Under the pieces are notes generated by a model. That model did no database searches. It saw only the letters and a program-made list of their open reading frames with translations, and was not told the DNA's origin. 64,000 bases of DNA from Arctic95D-9 sp035967665 (GTDB lineage: Bacteria > Verrucomicrobiota > Verrucomicrobiia > Verrucomicrobiales > DEV007), in contig JAYWLB010000095.1 of the NCBI GenBank assembly GCA_035967665.1, positions 186,001 through 250,000 of the forward strand. Direction: 5' to 3'. Within the stretch, counting starts at the first letter, position 1; each line of letters begins with the position of its first letter. Positions 27,001 to 35,345 of the stretch are shown here, one piece after another. The position numbers were made by a program, and so were the translations under genes.

Positions 27001-27971
27001 ATGCTCAACTCGCGGCCAATCGCAGAGGTGTCGCGACACTGACGGGACTTCTCGAATCTCACGGTTCGGTATCAATCGCGGAACAGTTTCACCATTTAAA
27101 GAGGAGAAGCCACGAAGTTCTGCGCCACCATTTGAGCAAGCTCGATTTCACTGAGCGCGATGCGGAGGAATTCCTCGATGACGGAACCCGGATTCGGGCG
27201 GCGATTTCCCGATCCGATCGCGGCCTTCGCATTTCATTTGAAGGGACCTCCCCCGCTCACCCGGGAAACCTCAACGCAACCCCTGCTATCATTCAAAGCG
27301 CGGTGCTCTATGTTTTGCGACTCTGGACCCAAAGCGAAGTTCCGCTGAACGAGGGACTTCTCGCCGCCGTGGAGATCGACCTGCCGCCCTGTTTTCTGAA
27401 TCCTCATTTTACTGATGATCCCCTTCTCTGTCCCGCCGTCGTGGGAGGCAATGTCGAAACGAGTCAGCGCGTTGTCGACACCTTGATCAAGGCTCTGGAA
27501 ATTCAATCCTGCTCACAGGGAACGATGAACAATTTCCTCTTCGGAAACGAATCCTTCGGCTACTACGAAACGATCTGCGGCGGCTCAGGGGCCGGCAACG
27601 GCTACGACGGAACGGACGGTATCCACACTCACATGACCAACACCGCAATCACCGATCCGGAGATTCTCGAGTATCGCTACCCGGTCCGGCTGAAACAATT
27701 TTCGCTCCGTGAGGGTTCCGGCGGAGAAGGTCGCTGGAAGGGCGGCGAAGGAATTGTCCGCGAAATCGAGTTTCTGGATTCTCTGGAGGTATCGCTCCTG
27801 ACACAACATCGCAAAGTTGCTCCATTCGGGCTCGGTCAGGGTGGATCAGGAGCAGTCGGAGAGCAGTGGCTCAACGGTGAACCGCTTGCGGGTATCGCCT
27901 CCTTTCCGGTTGGGAACGGAGACATCCTCACGATCAGGACACCGGGCGGCGGCGGGTTCGGTTCCGACTGA
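24096..27971 (+). CDS. 5-oxoprolinase/hydantoinase A-B fusion (ATP-hydrolysing type)
   Basis: 1291 residues, the length of the fused eukaryote-like 5-oxoprolinase. The HyuA part opens with RVDTGGTFTD, has ATTRGTNALLERKGAPVAF, LSGPAGGVSGAAAIA, ILTFDMGGTSTDVARYD and GPLHACAIADRLGM. The HyuB part begins near residue 780 with LFRHRFDNLVEEMGTMLQRSAISTNVKERADFSCALLD and continues with GGSGAGNGYDGTDG and ends GDILTIRTPGGGGFG. The family opens 5-oxoproline or hydantoin rings using ATP. The link between the two parts (codons for roughly residues 660-728) is low-complexity and comes from repeat-like DNA that stays in frame. A shorter insertion separates the N-terminal DTGGTFTD from ATTRGTN. Confidence 0.9.
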   Translation: MFKLRVDTGGTFTDCRGLEEGETTPRLVKVLSSGRLRVSVSDWISRQELTIAIPENWRVEDSFFTGYKLESGGESALVLSFEVKSGRLVLSQPLPPSESVDLFTREEAPVLGARLLTGTALDKPFPELDFRLATTRGTNALLERKGAPVAFFVTKGFRDLLTIRDQRRPDLFALKHERPAPLFSCVSEVTGRLAANGDELTALQWNSELEQEVKSLIGAGIRIAAVALLHSYVNPSHEEALRKKLLAAGFDHVSISSGLAPVIKLLPRAETAVANAYLQPVMAGFINHVAERSGAANLLTMTSAGGLETASSFHPKDSLLSGPAGGVSGAAAIAEELGIDRILTFDMGGTSTDVARYDNGFQYQFEQTVGDAKLLSPALKIETVAAGGGSICQWENGALKVGPESAGANPGPACYGMGGPLTITDVNLILGRIDPSNFGIPLTESNFEAAKNRALELQREAGMETHEPDEDFLRGLLDIAIEQMADAIRSISIRDGANPSEYTLLAFGGAGPLHACAIADRLGMKGVVIPGEAGVLSAYGLDQASIERFATRQINLPVSDPTLSDLFETVDSKALEQLGESGFKGTIQRRIAELRLAGQDATLSVEVTTAAALPDSFAALYKETFGYAPTGIIEIVSYRAIAGTGRAELRKRALSVPNSTGSGERSNPVGHHSGRGEASLPGRAVRNDVESSQPLSSEATDAGPPAHREASPCPMQDPAHADSEVVPFLNRDRINEGTAVSGPIVIQDPFSTLYLAEGWDAEAQFNGALLLERKAPRVEADTSRPEQIVRELFRHRFDNLVEEMGTMLQRSAISTNVKERADFSCALLDGEGELISSAPHIPVHLGALGVCVRQVRDQIVMKEGDTIITNHPGVGGSHLPDVTLITPVFEPGNDSPVAYIANRAHHAEIGGITPGSMPPGAENLAAEGVVISPQHLIRGGDSCFDAIEELLTESPYPTRNIADNLSDLNAQLAANRRGVATLTGLLESHGSVSIAEQFHHLKRRSHEVLRHHLSKLDFTERDAEEFLDDGTRIRAAISRSDRGLRISFEGTSPAHPGNLNATPAIIQSAVLYVLRLWTQSEVPLNEGLLAAVEIDLPPCFLNPHFTDDPLLCPAVVGGNVETSQRVVDTLIKALEIQSCSQGTMNNFLFGNESFGYYETICGGSGAGNGYDGTDGIHTHMTNTAITDPEILEYRYPVRLKQFSLREGSGGEGRWKGGEGIVREIEFLDSLEVSLLTQHRKVAPFGLGQGGSGAVGEQWLNGEPLAGIASFPVGNGDILTIRTPGGGGFGSD
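26071..26278 (+). repeat. Repeat-like DNA forming an in-frame linker in the 5-oxoprolinase gene
   Basis: CAACAGGGT at 26071-26079 and ACCCTGTTG at 26095-26103 form a perfect 9-bp inverted repeat that shares the AACAGGGT core with the intergenic repeats at 2397 and 40206. A GC-rich block follows. The encoded peptide is rich in Ser, Pro, Gly, Arg and lacks the conserved residues that normally join HyuA to its last strand. The right limit is approximate. Confidence 0.45.
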
Positions 27972-28037
27972 GTATCCTGCGCGAATGCGGAAGGTTTTAC
28001 TTTGTCTGGAGACACCGGATTTCATTAGCTTTTCGCC

Positions 28038-29309
28038 ATGGAATCGAAGCCCACCTCAAGACGTCGCTTTTTAGGAACCACCCTCGCCGCCGGAGCGGTT
28101 GGCCCGAATTTGTTATTAGGTCAGGCAAGGGGCGCCAACTCAAGACTTCGAGTTGGTGTGATGGGACTGAGCCGTGGACGGGGGCACATCAAAGCCTACC
28201 TCGACGTGCCCAACACCGAGATAGCCTACCTCTGTGATGTCGACGAGAACCGGCTCGCCACCGGAGGAAATACAATGAAGGACAAACAGGAAAAGGCGCC
28301 TCAGCTGGTCACGGACTTCCGCCGTATCCTCGACGATCCCGACATCGATGCGCTCTCCATCGCAGCCCCCAATTTCTGGCACACCCCCGCAGCGATCACC
28401 GCCTGTCGCGCCGGCAAACACGTCTATGTCGAAAAGCCGGGAAGCTACGACGCTCACGAGGCGGAGCGAATTGTCGAAGTCGCAAAAGAAACGAACCGTC
28501 AGATTCAGATGGGAACCCAGCGTCGCTCCTACTCCGGCATGCTTGAAGGGATTCAGAAGCTGAGAGAGGGCGCGATCGGGAAACCCCTCTACGCGAGATG
28601 TTTCTACTCAAGTTCCCGTGCCGGGATCGGGAAAGGGAAAGTCACGACCCCACCTGCGGAACTCGACTGGCTGATGTGGCAGGGCCCTGTCCCCGAAGCG
28701 CCTTACAAAGACAACCTCGTTCACTACAACTGGCACTGGCATTGGCTCTATGGAGGTGGCGAACTCGCAAACAACGGCGTCCACGCTCTCGATATCGCGC
28801 GATGGGCGATGAATGTCGACTACCCCGAACGCGTCACCTGCAATGGCGGTCGCTACCACTTTGACGACGATCAGGAGACCCCGGACACAATCAGCGCGAT
28901 CTACGATTTCGGCGACGTCGGAATCAGTTGGGAAGGCAGCTCCTGCCACCGCCGCAAACCTGAGAAGCTTCCCTTTGTCGCAGTCTATGGCGATAAGGGA
29001 AAAATGGACTTCAGCACCTCGAACTACACGATCTACGATCTGGACGGAAAGGAAGTCAGTAAGAACACTGATCCGCCCACTGACATTCCCCATTTCACGA
29101 ATTTTGCCGACGCGATCCGCGACGGCAAAGCCCTGAATCAATCAATCGAATCCGGCTCGAAAAGCGCGATGCTGTGCCATCTCGGCAACATCGCCTTCCG
29201 CACCGGCGGTGCCGTCAAGGTTGATCCGGAAAATGGACACCTCATCGACAATCCAGAAGCTCAAAAACTCTGGGGGCGCCCCGCCTACCGCGAAGGGTGG
29301 GAGGTTTAG
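28038..29309 (+). CDS. Gfo/Idh/MocA family oxidoreductase, Tat-exported
   Basis: 423 residues. The N-terminus TSRRRFLGTTLAAGAV is a twin-arginine signal, as often in this phylum. The Rossmann region follows as LRVGVMGLSRGRGHIKAY, with AAPNFWHTPAAITACRAGKHVYVEKPG holding the conserved EKP lysine, and NNGVHALDIARWAM carrying the downstream His. The enzyme would oxidise or reduce a sugar-like compound with tightly bound NAD(P). It follows the 5-oxoprolinase by 66 bp and ends before a strong hairpin. Confidence 0.9.
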   Translation: MESKPTSRRRFLGTTLAAGAVGPNLLLGQARGANSRLRVGVMGLSRGRGHIKAYLDVPNTEIAYLCDVDENRLATGGNTMKDKQEKAPQLVTDFRRILDDPDIDALSIAAPNFWHTPAAITACRAGKHVYVEKPGSYDAHEAERIVEVAKETNRQIQMGTQRRSYSGMLEGIQKLREGAIGKPLYARCFYSSSRAGIGKGKVTTPPAELDWLMWQGPVPEAPYKDNLVHYNWHWHWLYGGGELANNGVHALDIARWAMNVDYPERVTCNGGRYHFDDDQETPDTISAIYDFGDVGISWEGSSCHRRKPEKLPFVAVYGDKGKMDFSTSNYTIYDLDGKEVSKNTDPPTDIPHFTNFADAIRDGKALNQSIESGSKSAMLCHLGNIAFRTGGAVKVDPENGHLIDNPEAQKLWGRPAYREGWEV

Positions 29310-29340
29310 GAGGAGTGGAAAGGAAGGCGGATAAAGCAGA

Positions 29341-29366
29341 AGGCGCAACGATCGTATCGTGCGCCT
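29341..29366 (+). terminator. Hairpin between convergent genes
   Basis: AGGCGCAACGAT pairs with ATCGTGCGCCT (one bulged base) around a 3-base loop. It is nested within a second inverted pair, AAGGCGGA (29324-29331) and TCCGCCTT (29389-29396). The position, between the oxidoreductase and the convergent gene at 29423, suits a bidirectional terminator. A TTTTACTTT tract follows on the plus strand and belongs to the dispersed T/C-rich repeat. Confidence 0.5.
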
Positions 29367-29422
29367 GAGCCCATCCGGCCTTTTACTTTCCGCCTTGCCA
29401 CCTTTTACGGTGCTTCAGCGCC

Positions 29423-29932
29423 CTAAATCCCTGAAGATTGAACCGCGAGTTGCAGTTCTTTCTGAAAGGCCATCGCCTGCGCTTCGCTTGGCTTGAAGTC
29501 TTTCGAATCAGGTTCGAAGCCGAGTCGTCCCATTTGATCGAGCCACCAGGCCGCCGCCTCACCGCCATTGAAGACGACGCGACCGCTGATGAGGGCTTCA
29601 GGGCGAAGCACTTTGTCGATCGTCACCGTCGCTGACTCATCGCCGGTCGGCGCAGGGGCCGGAGTTTCATCCGCTGCGGGAGTGGCCTCGCTTTCTCCGG
29701 TAGTTTCCTCTGCAACTTCTTCAGGAACTTCCTCTTCCTCCTTTTTCGGCTCGGGAGTCGGAAGAAGTTCGATCTTCAGATCTTCGAGCAAAAAGCGCGT
29801 TTCGAGGTAGGTCGCTTTGAGTTCAAATGTTTCAGCGAGCTTCAACTGAATGTCTGAAAGGACGTCCCCTCCATCTGCCCAGGATTGAATCTGACTGATC
29901 TGTTCGTCGGAAAGAGATTTTGCGTTAATCAT
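29423..29932 (-). CDS. Hypothetical protein with acidic/Pro-rich middle
   Basis: 169 residues; not recognised. The N-terminal 55 residues (SLSDEQISQIQSWADGGDVL, LAETFELKATYLETRFLLED) look helical and well folded. Residues about 60-100 are a Glu/Pro/Ala/Thr-rich disordered linker (KKEEEEVPEEVAEETTGE). The C-terminal 65 residues (GGEAAAWWLDQMGRLGFEPD) form a second conserved-looking module. No signal peptide. Convergent with the upstream oxidoreductase and divergent from the methyltransferase gene. Confidence 0.7.
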   Translation of the reverse strand: MINAKSLSDEQISQIQSWADGGDVLSDIQLKLAETFELKATYLETRFLLEDLKIELLPTPEPKKEEEEVPEEVAEETTGESEATPAADETPAPAPTGDESATVTIDKVLRPEALISGRVVFNGGEAAAWWLDQMGRLGFEPDSKDFKPSEAQAMAFQKELQLAVQSSGI

Positions 29933-30009
29933 GCGTCTCGCAAACTGTCACCGGAAACGCAAACGTCCAGTAGCATTTCCGCTTTCGCGGGCGTATTCAT
30001 TTTCAAATT

Positions 30010-30618
30010 ATGGACTGGGAACAACTCTATCAGGAAGGACATACACCGTGGGACAAAGGAGCTCCGGCTCCCCCGCTAAAGGAATGGATCCGCTCCAACC
30101 CCGAAAAGATGAACGGTTCCGTGCTCGTGCCGGGGTGTGGCCTCGGGCATGATGTTCATGAAATTGCGACATCCACGCAAGTCGCTGAGATTCTCGGGAT
30201 CGACATCTCCCCCAGCGCAGTGGAATCCGCACTCGGAAAATCCAAATCGGAGCGCACCGCTTTTGAACTGGCTGACCTTTTCAATCTGCCCGAATCACAC
30301 CGGGAGCGTTTCGACTGGGTCTGGGAACACACCTGCTTCTGCGCGATTGATCCGAATCTTCGTTCCGACTACGTGAAGGCTGTCCACGGAGCCTTGAAGC
30401 CCGGAGGCAGATTGCTCGCCGTATTCTATCTCAATCCCTATGACAACGAGCATGCTCCCGGCGAAGGACCTCCTCACGGAACGTGCGAAGCTGAGCTGAA
30501 AGAGCTCTTCATCGAATCAGGAAAGTTTGAGATGCTCGAATCCTATGTGCCTTCAGAGAGTTATTCCGGCCGCGAAGGGCTCGAGCTGACCGCCCTGCTT
30601 CAAAAGAGACAGGACTGA
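30010..30618 (+). CDS. SAM-dependent methyltransferase, thiopurine methyltransferase-like
   Basis: 202 residues. The opening DWEQLYQEGHTPWDKGAPAP is typical of the TPMT family, followed by motif I VLVPGCGLGHDV, LGIDISPSAVESA, and FDWVWEHTCFCAIDP, also characteristic of this group. The enzyme would transfer a methyl group from SAM to a small thiol, chalcogen or related acceptor; the substrate is not identifiable. Cytoplasmic, single-gene unit, convergent with the lipoprotein gene 8 bp downstream. Confidence 0.85.
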   Translation: MDWEQLYQEGHTPWDKGAPAPPLKEWIRSNPEKMNGSVLVPGCGLGHDVHEIATSTQVAEILGIDISPSAVESALGKSKSERTAFELADLFNLPESHRERFDWVWEHTCFCAIDPNLRSDYVKAVHGALKPGGRLLAVFYLNPYDNEHAPGEGPPHGTCEAELKELFIESGKFEMLESYVPSESYSGREGLELTALLQKRQD

Positions 30619-30626
30619 GACGCTGC

Positions 30627-31016
30627 CTAAATACTGACGAACTGCGTTCCCACGCCGACCTGCTCCTGCTCGATCACGGAACCGACCTCGAACTTTACCG
30701 TGCAGTTGGTTGCCGGATGGGTGAATCCCCGAAAGTGGCCACCACTTTTCACCTCAAACGTATTGCTCGTCCCCGCATGAGCCGTGACGGATCCACCCGC
30801 CTCGATGATGTAGCGACAGGTTGTTCCCCCGGCACCGATGACCTGTGCCCCCGCCGGAACAGTATAAGTCACATTCGTCTCATCGGGATAAAACAGGGTC
30901 CCTTCGACCGTTACGCTCCGGGCATCCGGAGCCGAGCTGGCCTCCTCCATTGTTTTACATTGGCAAAACAGGAGAGAGACGGCAAAAAGGCAAAGTGATA
31001 GAATCAATTTTTTCAT
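30627..31016 (-). CDS. Small hypothetical lipoprotein
   Basis: 129 residues with a signal sequence and lipobox region (CLFAVSLLFCQCK). The mature part alternates Val/Gly/Thr stretches (VPAGAQVIGAGGTTCRYIIEAGGSVTA split by short turns; FEVKSGGHFRGF), suggesting a small beta-helix-like fold similar to polymer-forming or adhesin-like modules. Function unknown. Divergent from the alcohol dehydrogenase gene. Confidence 0.65.
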   Translation of the reverse strand: MKKLILSLCLFAVSLLFCQCKTMEEASSAPDARSVTVEGTLFYPDETNVTYTVPAGAQVIGAGGTTCRYIIEAGGSVTAHAGTSNTFEVKSGGHFRGFTHPATNCTVKFEVGSVIEQEQVGVGTQFVSI

Positions 31017-31100
31017 CTACAGAGCGAGGGATTGGAAGATGTTTTCGGATTGAAGCCTCACCTTGTTGCGGTTAAGACTATGCTTCAAGTCTCAAATTTA

Positions 31101-32132
31101 ATGAAAGCACTCACTCTCACTGCCTACAACCAATTCGAATTTTCCGACGCTCCCGATCCCGATATTGAAGCGAACGAGGTTCTTATCGCGGTGAAGGCCT
31201 GCGGCATTTGCGGGTCCGATATTCACGGTATGGACGGCAGCTCAGGACGCCGCATTCCCCCCATCATTATGGGACACGAGGCCGCCGGCGAGATCACCAG
31301 CGTAGGCTCATCGGTGAAAGACTGGAAAGTGGGAGACCGCGTCACCTTTGACTCCACCGTCTATTGCGGAAAATGCGAATCCTGCAAAAACGGACAGATA
31401 AATCTCTGCCCGGAACGCAATGTCCTCGGCGTGTCCTGTGACGACTACCGACGCCACGGAGCCTTTGCCGAACTCGTCAAAGTCCCCGAGCACATTCTCG
31501 TCGCGATTCCGGAAACCCTTTCCTACGAACACGCAGCCTTCGCCGAGCCCGTTTCGATCGCCCTCCACGGCGTGAACCGGGTTCCTCTCAAGAAAGGAGA
31601 TTCCGCCGTCGTCGTCGGAGCAGGATTGATCGGACTCCTCGTCATTCAGGCACTGAAGGCAAAGGGCGCCGGAACCGTTGTCGCGGTCGACCTCGATGAA
31701 AAGCGTCTCGAAATGGCGAAACAACTCGGAGCGGACCACGCGCTCATGTCAGGCGACGACGTCCCTGGGAAAGTTCGTGAACTCGTCGGTAATCCCGATG
31801 GGGCTGATATCGCCATGGAAGTGGTCGGCTTCGGACCGACCATCAAAATCGCCATCGACTCGGTTCGCAAAGGCGGCAGCATCGGATGCGTCGGCAATCT
31901 CAAAGCGGAAGTCCCCTTTCCCCTCCAGGCCATCGTGACCCGGGAACTCAGCGTCTTCGGAAGCTGTGCCTCAGCCGGAGAATACGCCGATGCCGTAGCC
32001 GCGGTTGCTTCAGGAGCGATTCAGGTGGAGCCACTGATTTCCGCGACCGCCGATCTCGCCGAGGGCGGTGAGTGGTTTCACAAGCTCCACAAAAATGAAG
32101 ATGGCCTCATGAAGGTGATCCTCAAGCCTTAG
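31101..32132 (+). CDS. Zinc-dependent alcohol/polyol dehydrogenase (medium-chain family)
   Basis: About 343 residues from the ATG at 31101 (MKALTLTAYNQFEF), chosen because family members start there; ATG 31080 would add seven residues. The catalytic zinc site is seen in CGICGSDIHG and GHEAAGEI, the structural zinc in CGKCESCKNGQINLC, and the NAD-binding GAGLIG in the Rossmann part. It resembles galactitol-1-phosphate 5-dehydrogenase and sorbitol dehydrogenases. It would oxidise a sugar alcohol, but the substrate cannot be fixed. Followed 28 bp later by a pseudopilin-like gene. Confidence 0.87.
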   Translation: MKALTLTAYNQFEFSDAPDPDIEANEVLIAVKACGICGSDIHGMDGSSGRRIPPIIMGHEAAGEITSVGSSVKDWKVGDRVTFDSTVYCGKCESCKNGQINLCPERNVLGVSCDDYRRHGAFAELVKVPEHILVAIPETLSYEHAAFAEPVSIALHGVNRVPLKKGDSAVVVGAGLIGLLVIQALKAKGAGTVVAVDLDEKRLEMAKQLGADHALMSGDDVPGKVRELVGNPDGADIAMEVVGFGPTIKIAIDSVRKGGSIGCVGNLKAEVPFPLQAIVTRELSVFGSCASAGEYADAVAAVASGAIQVEPLISATADLAEGGEWFHKLHKNEDGLMKVILKP

Positions 32133-32160
32133 ACGCTCCCGGAATCCACCGAGACTAATT

Positions 32161-32505
32161 ATGACACAGGAAAAAAAGACTCTAATCGTCCTCGGCCTTT
32201 TGGTCGCCTTTATCGTTCTTGTCCTCCTGTTCTTCGGGGAAAAAGGACCGAGTCCTGTTGTTGAAACCCAAAATCGACTCCGGGACCTCAAAGCCCCGGT
32301 GCTCGCATTTGCAGAGGAAAAAGGAGCGCTTCCTGAAACACTTCAGGAACTGGGCCTGCCCAATGAGGCAACGTCAGATCACGCAGGGAAACCTTTTGTC
32401 TACGAGATCAACGGCAGGAGCGTCACCATTTCATCTCTGGGTGCCGACGGGAAACCCGGAGGAGCTGCTTTTAACGCAGACAAGTCGATCAATTTCGACT
32501 GGTAG
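32161..32505 (+). CDS. Membrane-anchored protein with GspG-like C-terminus
   Basis: 114 residues: one N-terminal helix (TLIVLGLLVAFIVLVLLFF) and a small extracytoplasmic domain with ALPETLQELGLPNEA, DHAGKPFVYEINGRS and SSLGADGKPGG. The last part matches the D-xWGxP-xY...SxGxDGxxGG pattern of major pseudopilins of type II secretion, but the N-terminal prepilin cleavage motif (G followed by FTLIE) is missing. Probably a pseudopilin-derived protein; function unknown. Confidence 0.6.
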   Translation: MTQEKKTLIVLGLLVAFIVLVLLFFGEKGPSPVVETQNRLRDLKAPVLAFAEEKGALPETLQELGLPNEATSDHAGKPFVYEINGRSVTISSLGADGKPGGAAFNADKSINFDW

Positions 32506-32515
32506 CTGCCAAGCT

Positions 32516-32557
32516 CCGGTGCCGGGGGGCACCGGTCCACCACACATCAGTTGGTGG
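32516..32557. terminator. Two hairpins between convergent genes
   Basis: CCGGTGCC and GGCACCGG (32516-32535) form a perfect 8-bp stem around GGGG, and CCACCA/TGGTGG (32537-32557) form a second stem. They lie between the pseudopilin-like gene and the convergent RRM gene, a position suited to a bidirectional terminator. Confidence 0.45.
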
Positions 32558-32603
32558 CACGATTCAGAATCGACGATTTACAAAGTCGACTGGATCGACT
32601 TGA

Positions 32604-32966
32604 TTAGATCGACTTGTAACGAACCTTTTCGCCGTCTTTGCCGACAGGACGGTCATCAACACGCTTCGTGTTTCCTTCCGTAATATCATCCTCCTGATTG
32701 TAGCGACGCTGAGGTGGCTTGTTACGGCGGTCTTCAGCTTCGTTGCAACGGAGATTGCGACCTGAGAAAGATTTACCGTCGAGCGCTGCAACAGCTTCCT
32801 CCCCCACTTCATCATTCGCCAGAGTGATGAATGCGAATCCACGTGGTTGACCAGTCTCCCGGTCAATGGGTCTGTGGAACTCCATGATAGGCTCAAACGG
32901 CTCAAAGAGCGCGCGAACCTCCTCTTCGGATGCGTCGTAGGAAAGATTGCCGACGAATAACTTCAT
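32604..32966 (-). CDS. RRM-type RNA-binding protein
   Basis: 120 residues. A single RNA recognition motif fills residues 1-75: RNP2 is KLFVGNL at the very start and RNP1 is RGFAFITL, with the usual GRNLRCNEA strand after it. The tail is short, charged and Arg/Lys-rich. Bacterial proteins of this type are small cytoplasmic RNA binders, sometimes cold-induced. Transcribed alone; its upstream region is AT-rich. Confidence 0.9.
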   Translation of the reverse strand: MKLFVGNLSYDASEEEVRALFEPFEPIMEFHRPIDRETGQPRGFAFITLANDEVGEEAVAALDGKSFSGRNLRCNEAEDRRNKPPQRRYNQEDDITEGNTKRVDDRPVGKDGEKVRYKSI

Positions 32967-33195
32967 AGTCTCAAATAATATCTGGTAACGGTTACCCCAA
33001 ACGCGGAAACATTGCGCAAAAGCCAGTTATCAAAGTAGTAATGAGTCCTAACAAAGTTACAATGGCCGCTCGGGCTGTGAATTGATTTCCAATCAGACTA
33101 TACCAAAGCCGGAATAATGCCAGAATCTTTCCAAAAAAGGATCAAACGCAAATCGGTGACTTTTTCTCCTCAGCTCTTTGCCACACATTTCAGCC

Positions 33196-34149
33196 ATGGT
33201 TTCAGCCCTTCCCAAAGTTCTTTTCACGCTCAAGGTTCCCCCGGCCCACCTCGCCCCTCTCGACGGTGTAGCCGAGGTGATCATGGCCGGCGAAGGCTTC
33301 AAACCAGCATCCCGGCAGCGCATCCTTGAACTGCTCCCCGAATGTTCCGGCCTGATTTCCCAGGGCGAACTCCGCGTCGATGCCGAACTGCTGGACTCGG
33401 CACCGCAGCTCAAGATCGTCGCAAACGCCGCGATGGGAACAGACAACCTCGACCTCACCGAACTAAAAAAGCGCGGGATCGCCGCCACCAACACCCCCGA
33501 CGCCTTTGCTGTCTCGACCGCTGATCACACCATGGGCCTGCTTCTCGGTTTGACCCGTCGAATCCCGGAAACCGACCGGTTTGTTCGCACCGGGGAATGG
33601 GCCCAGGGCGGAATGGAGCCCCTCCGGTGGGAGAGCCGTCTCGCCGGGGCCATGACCCTGGGGCTGGTCGGCTACGGCCGCATTGCGAAACTCGTCGAGC
33701 AGCGCGCGAAGGCATTCGGGATGAAGGTCATCCACACCCGCTCCACGCCGGATCATCACGATGACTTCCGCCCACTGGATACCCTGCTCGCCGAGGCCGA
33801 TGTCATAGTCATCCTCGTTCCCCTGACCCCCGCGACCCATCACCTCATCAATGCGGCCACGCTCGCGAAGATGAAATCCGGGGCCTTTCTCATCAACATG
33901 GCGCGTGGCAAGGTGATGGATGAAGCCGCCGTCGTGGAAGCGCTCCAAAGCGGCCATCTCGCCGGAGCCGCACTCGATGTTTTTGAAGAGGAACCCGTCG
34001 TCAACGAGGCCCTTTTTACGATGGAGAATGTGGTTCTCACACCTCACATCGCCGGAGCGACCCGCGAACAACGTGAACGGGGTCGACTCGAAGCGGCGGA
34101 GAATGTCGCTCGCTGCCTCAAGGGCGAGCCCTTGCTTTATCCGGTTTAA
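33196..34149 (+). CDS. D-isomer-specific 2-hydroxyacid dehydrogenase (glyoxylate reductase-like)
   Basis: About 317 residues from ATG 33196. A substrate domain with IVANAAMGTDNLDL is followed by the NAD-binding domain with GLVGYGRIAK. Catalytic Arg and nearby residues lie in LINMARGKVMDEAAV, the Glu in LDVFEEEPVVNE and the His in LTPHIAGATREQ. Enzymes of this group reduce glyoxylate or hydroxypyruvate or oxidise 2-hydroxyacids. The next gene, also a 2-hydroxyacid-type dehydrogenase of the unrelated LDH2 family, starts 57 bp downstream, hinting at a shared 2-hydroxyacid pathway. Confidence 0.9.
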   Translation: MVSALPKVLFTLKVPPAHLAPLDGVAEVIMAGEGFKPASRQRILELLPECSGLISQGELRVDAELLDSAPQLKIVANAAMGTDNLDLTELKKRGIAATNTPDAFAVSTADHTMGLLLGLTRRIPETDRFVRTGEWAQGGMEPLRWESRLAGAMTLGLVGYGRIAKLVEQRAKAFGMKVIHTRSTPDHHDDFRPLDTLLAEADVIVILVPLTPATHHLINAATLAKMKSGAFLINMARGKVMDEAAVVEALQSGHLAGAALDVFEEEPVVNEALFTMENVVLTPHIAGATREQRERGRLEAAENVARCLKGEPLLYPV

Positions 34150-34205
34150 AAGAATCTGCCGACTGCTTTAGGCACGATTTTCCACTGGCGCTCCCCGCCA
34201 TTTCC

Positions 34206-35333
34206 ATGCATATCAAAGACATGTCGAATCCAGAATATTTTGTCGTTTCCCGTGAGCAACACGAAGACCTTGTCAGCGCCGCCTATCAACACCGCGGCTA
34301 CGAAGAAGACGAAGCAGCAGCCGCCGCTCGCATGTGCTCGGAAGCGTCCTGGCACGGGATTCGCACCCACAACGCACTGAAGGCACTCCACCTCGACGAA
34401 CTCTTCGGAAGCGGCAACGGTGGCTGTGTTCCCGGCGCCTCCATCGACGTCATCGAATCACGTTTTTCAGCAGTTCAGACCTGGAACGCAAACCGCAAAC
34501 TCGGACAGGCTGTCGCCTGCGAAGCAATCGAAACCTGCATCCGCCTCGCTGACGAATATGGCTCCGGCACCGTCGCGATCGACAATGCCTTTCACTATCT
34601 CTGGGGCGGCGGCTACGTCATGGACGCGGCGAAGCGCGGCTACATTGCCTACACCAACTGCACCTCAACTCTCGCGGAGGTTGTTCCTTTCGGTGGAAAA
34701 TTTCCGACCCTCGGAACGAACCCTCACAGCTGGGGATTCCCAACCGTGGATGCAGTGGGCTATCCCGTCGTGATCGACTGGGCCACTTCCGAAATTGCGA
34801 TGGGCAAAGTGGAGCAGTACAAGCGTGAAGGTAAAAAGCTCGAGTCCGCTTTCGGCGTCGACGAGAACGGTCAGCCCACCGACGATCCTTTCGCAGTGAA
34901 AGCGCTTCTCCCCTTCGGCCGTCATAAAGGATACGGCCTCGGCCTCCTCAATGAACTTTACGGAGGTGCCATCGGCGGTTCACTACCAACCCTTCGCGGA
35001 CGCGCTGCCAATGCTGAGGGAACCGGAGAGAAAACAACCTGCGCCTTCTACTTCCAGGTGGTCCATCCCGATGCAATCAGCTCAGGAGATTTTTCCAACG
35101 GTCGCAATCAGGCGGAGAACATCACTGCCGTCGTCAAAGACGTCCTCGGTCACGGAAATGATTCCTGTATGCTTCCCGGAACGATTGAAGCGAGCAACGG
35201 AAAGCTCAGCGAAAAAGCGGGCGGCCTTCTCTTCACCGAAGCGGAGGTCAAAGGGTTCATCGAACTCGCCGACGAATGCGGCATCGATGCATCCGCGTGG
35301 AACAAGGAATCACTTCCCACTTTCACCTCATAG
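34206..35333 (+). CDS. Malate/L-lactate dehydrogenase family (LDH2) oxidoreductase
   Basis: 375 residues, normal for the LDH2/MDG family. Conserved blocks: WHGIRTHNALKALHL near the N-terminus, VAIDNAFHYLWGGGY, GTNPHSWGFPT, VVIDWATSEIAMGKV and LLPFGRHKGYGLGLLNELY. The family uses NAD(P) to interconvert 2-oxo and 2-hydroxy acids (malate, lactate, ureidoglycolate and others). An ATG five codons inside could also be the start. It precedes a DksA/TraR gene by 12 bp. Confidence 0.9.
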   Translation: MHIKDMSNPEYFVVSREQHEDLVSAAYQHRGYEEDEAAAAARMCSEASWHGIRTHNALKALHLDELFGSGNGGCVPGASIDVIESRFSAVQTWNANRKLGQAVACEAIETCIRLADEYGSGTVAIDNAFHYLWGGGYVMDAAKRGYIAYTNCTSTLAEVVPFGGKFPTLGTNPHSWGFPTVDAVGYPVVIDWATSEIAMGKVEQYKREGKKLESAFGVDENGQPTDDPFAVKALLPFGRHKGYGLGLLNELYGGAIGGSLPTLRGRAANAEGTGEKTTCAFYFQVVHPDAISSGDFSNGRNQAENITAVVKDVLGHGNDSCMLPGTIEASNGKLSEKAGGLLFTEAEVKGFIELADECGIDASAWNKESLPTFTS

Positions 35334-35345
35334 GCAGCCAACCGG

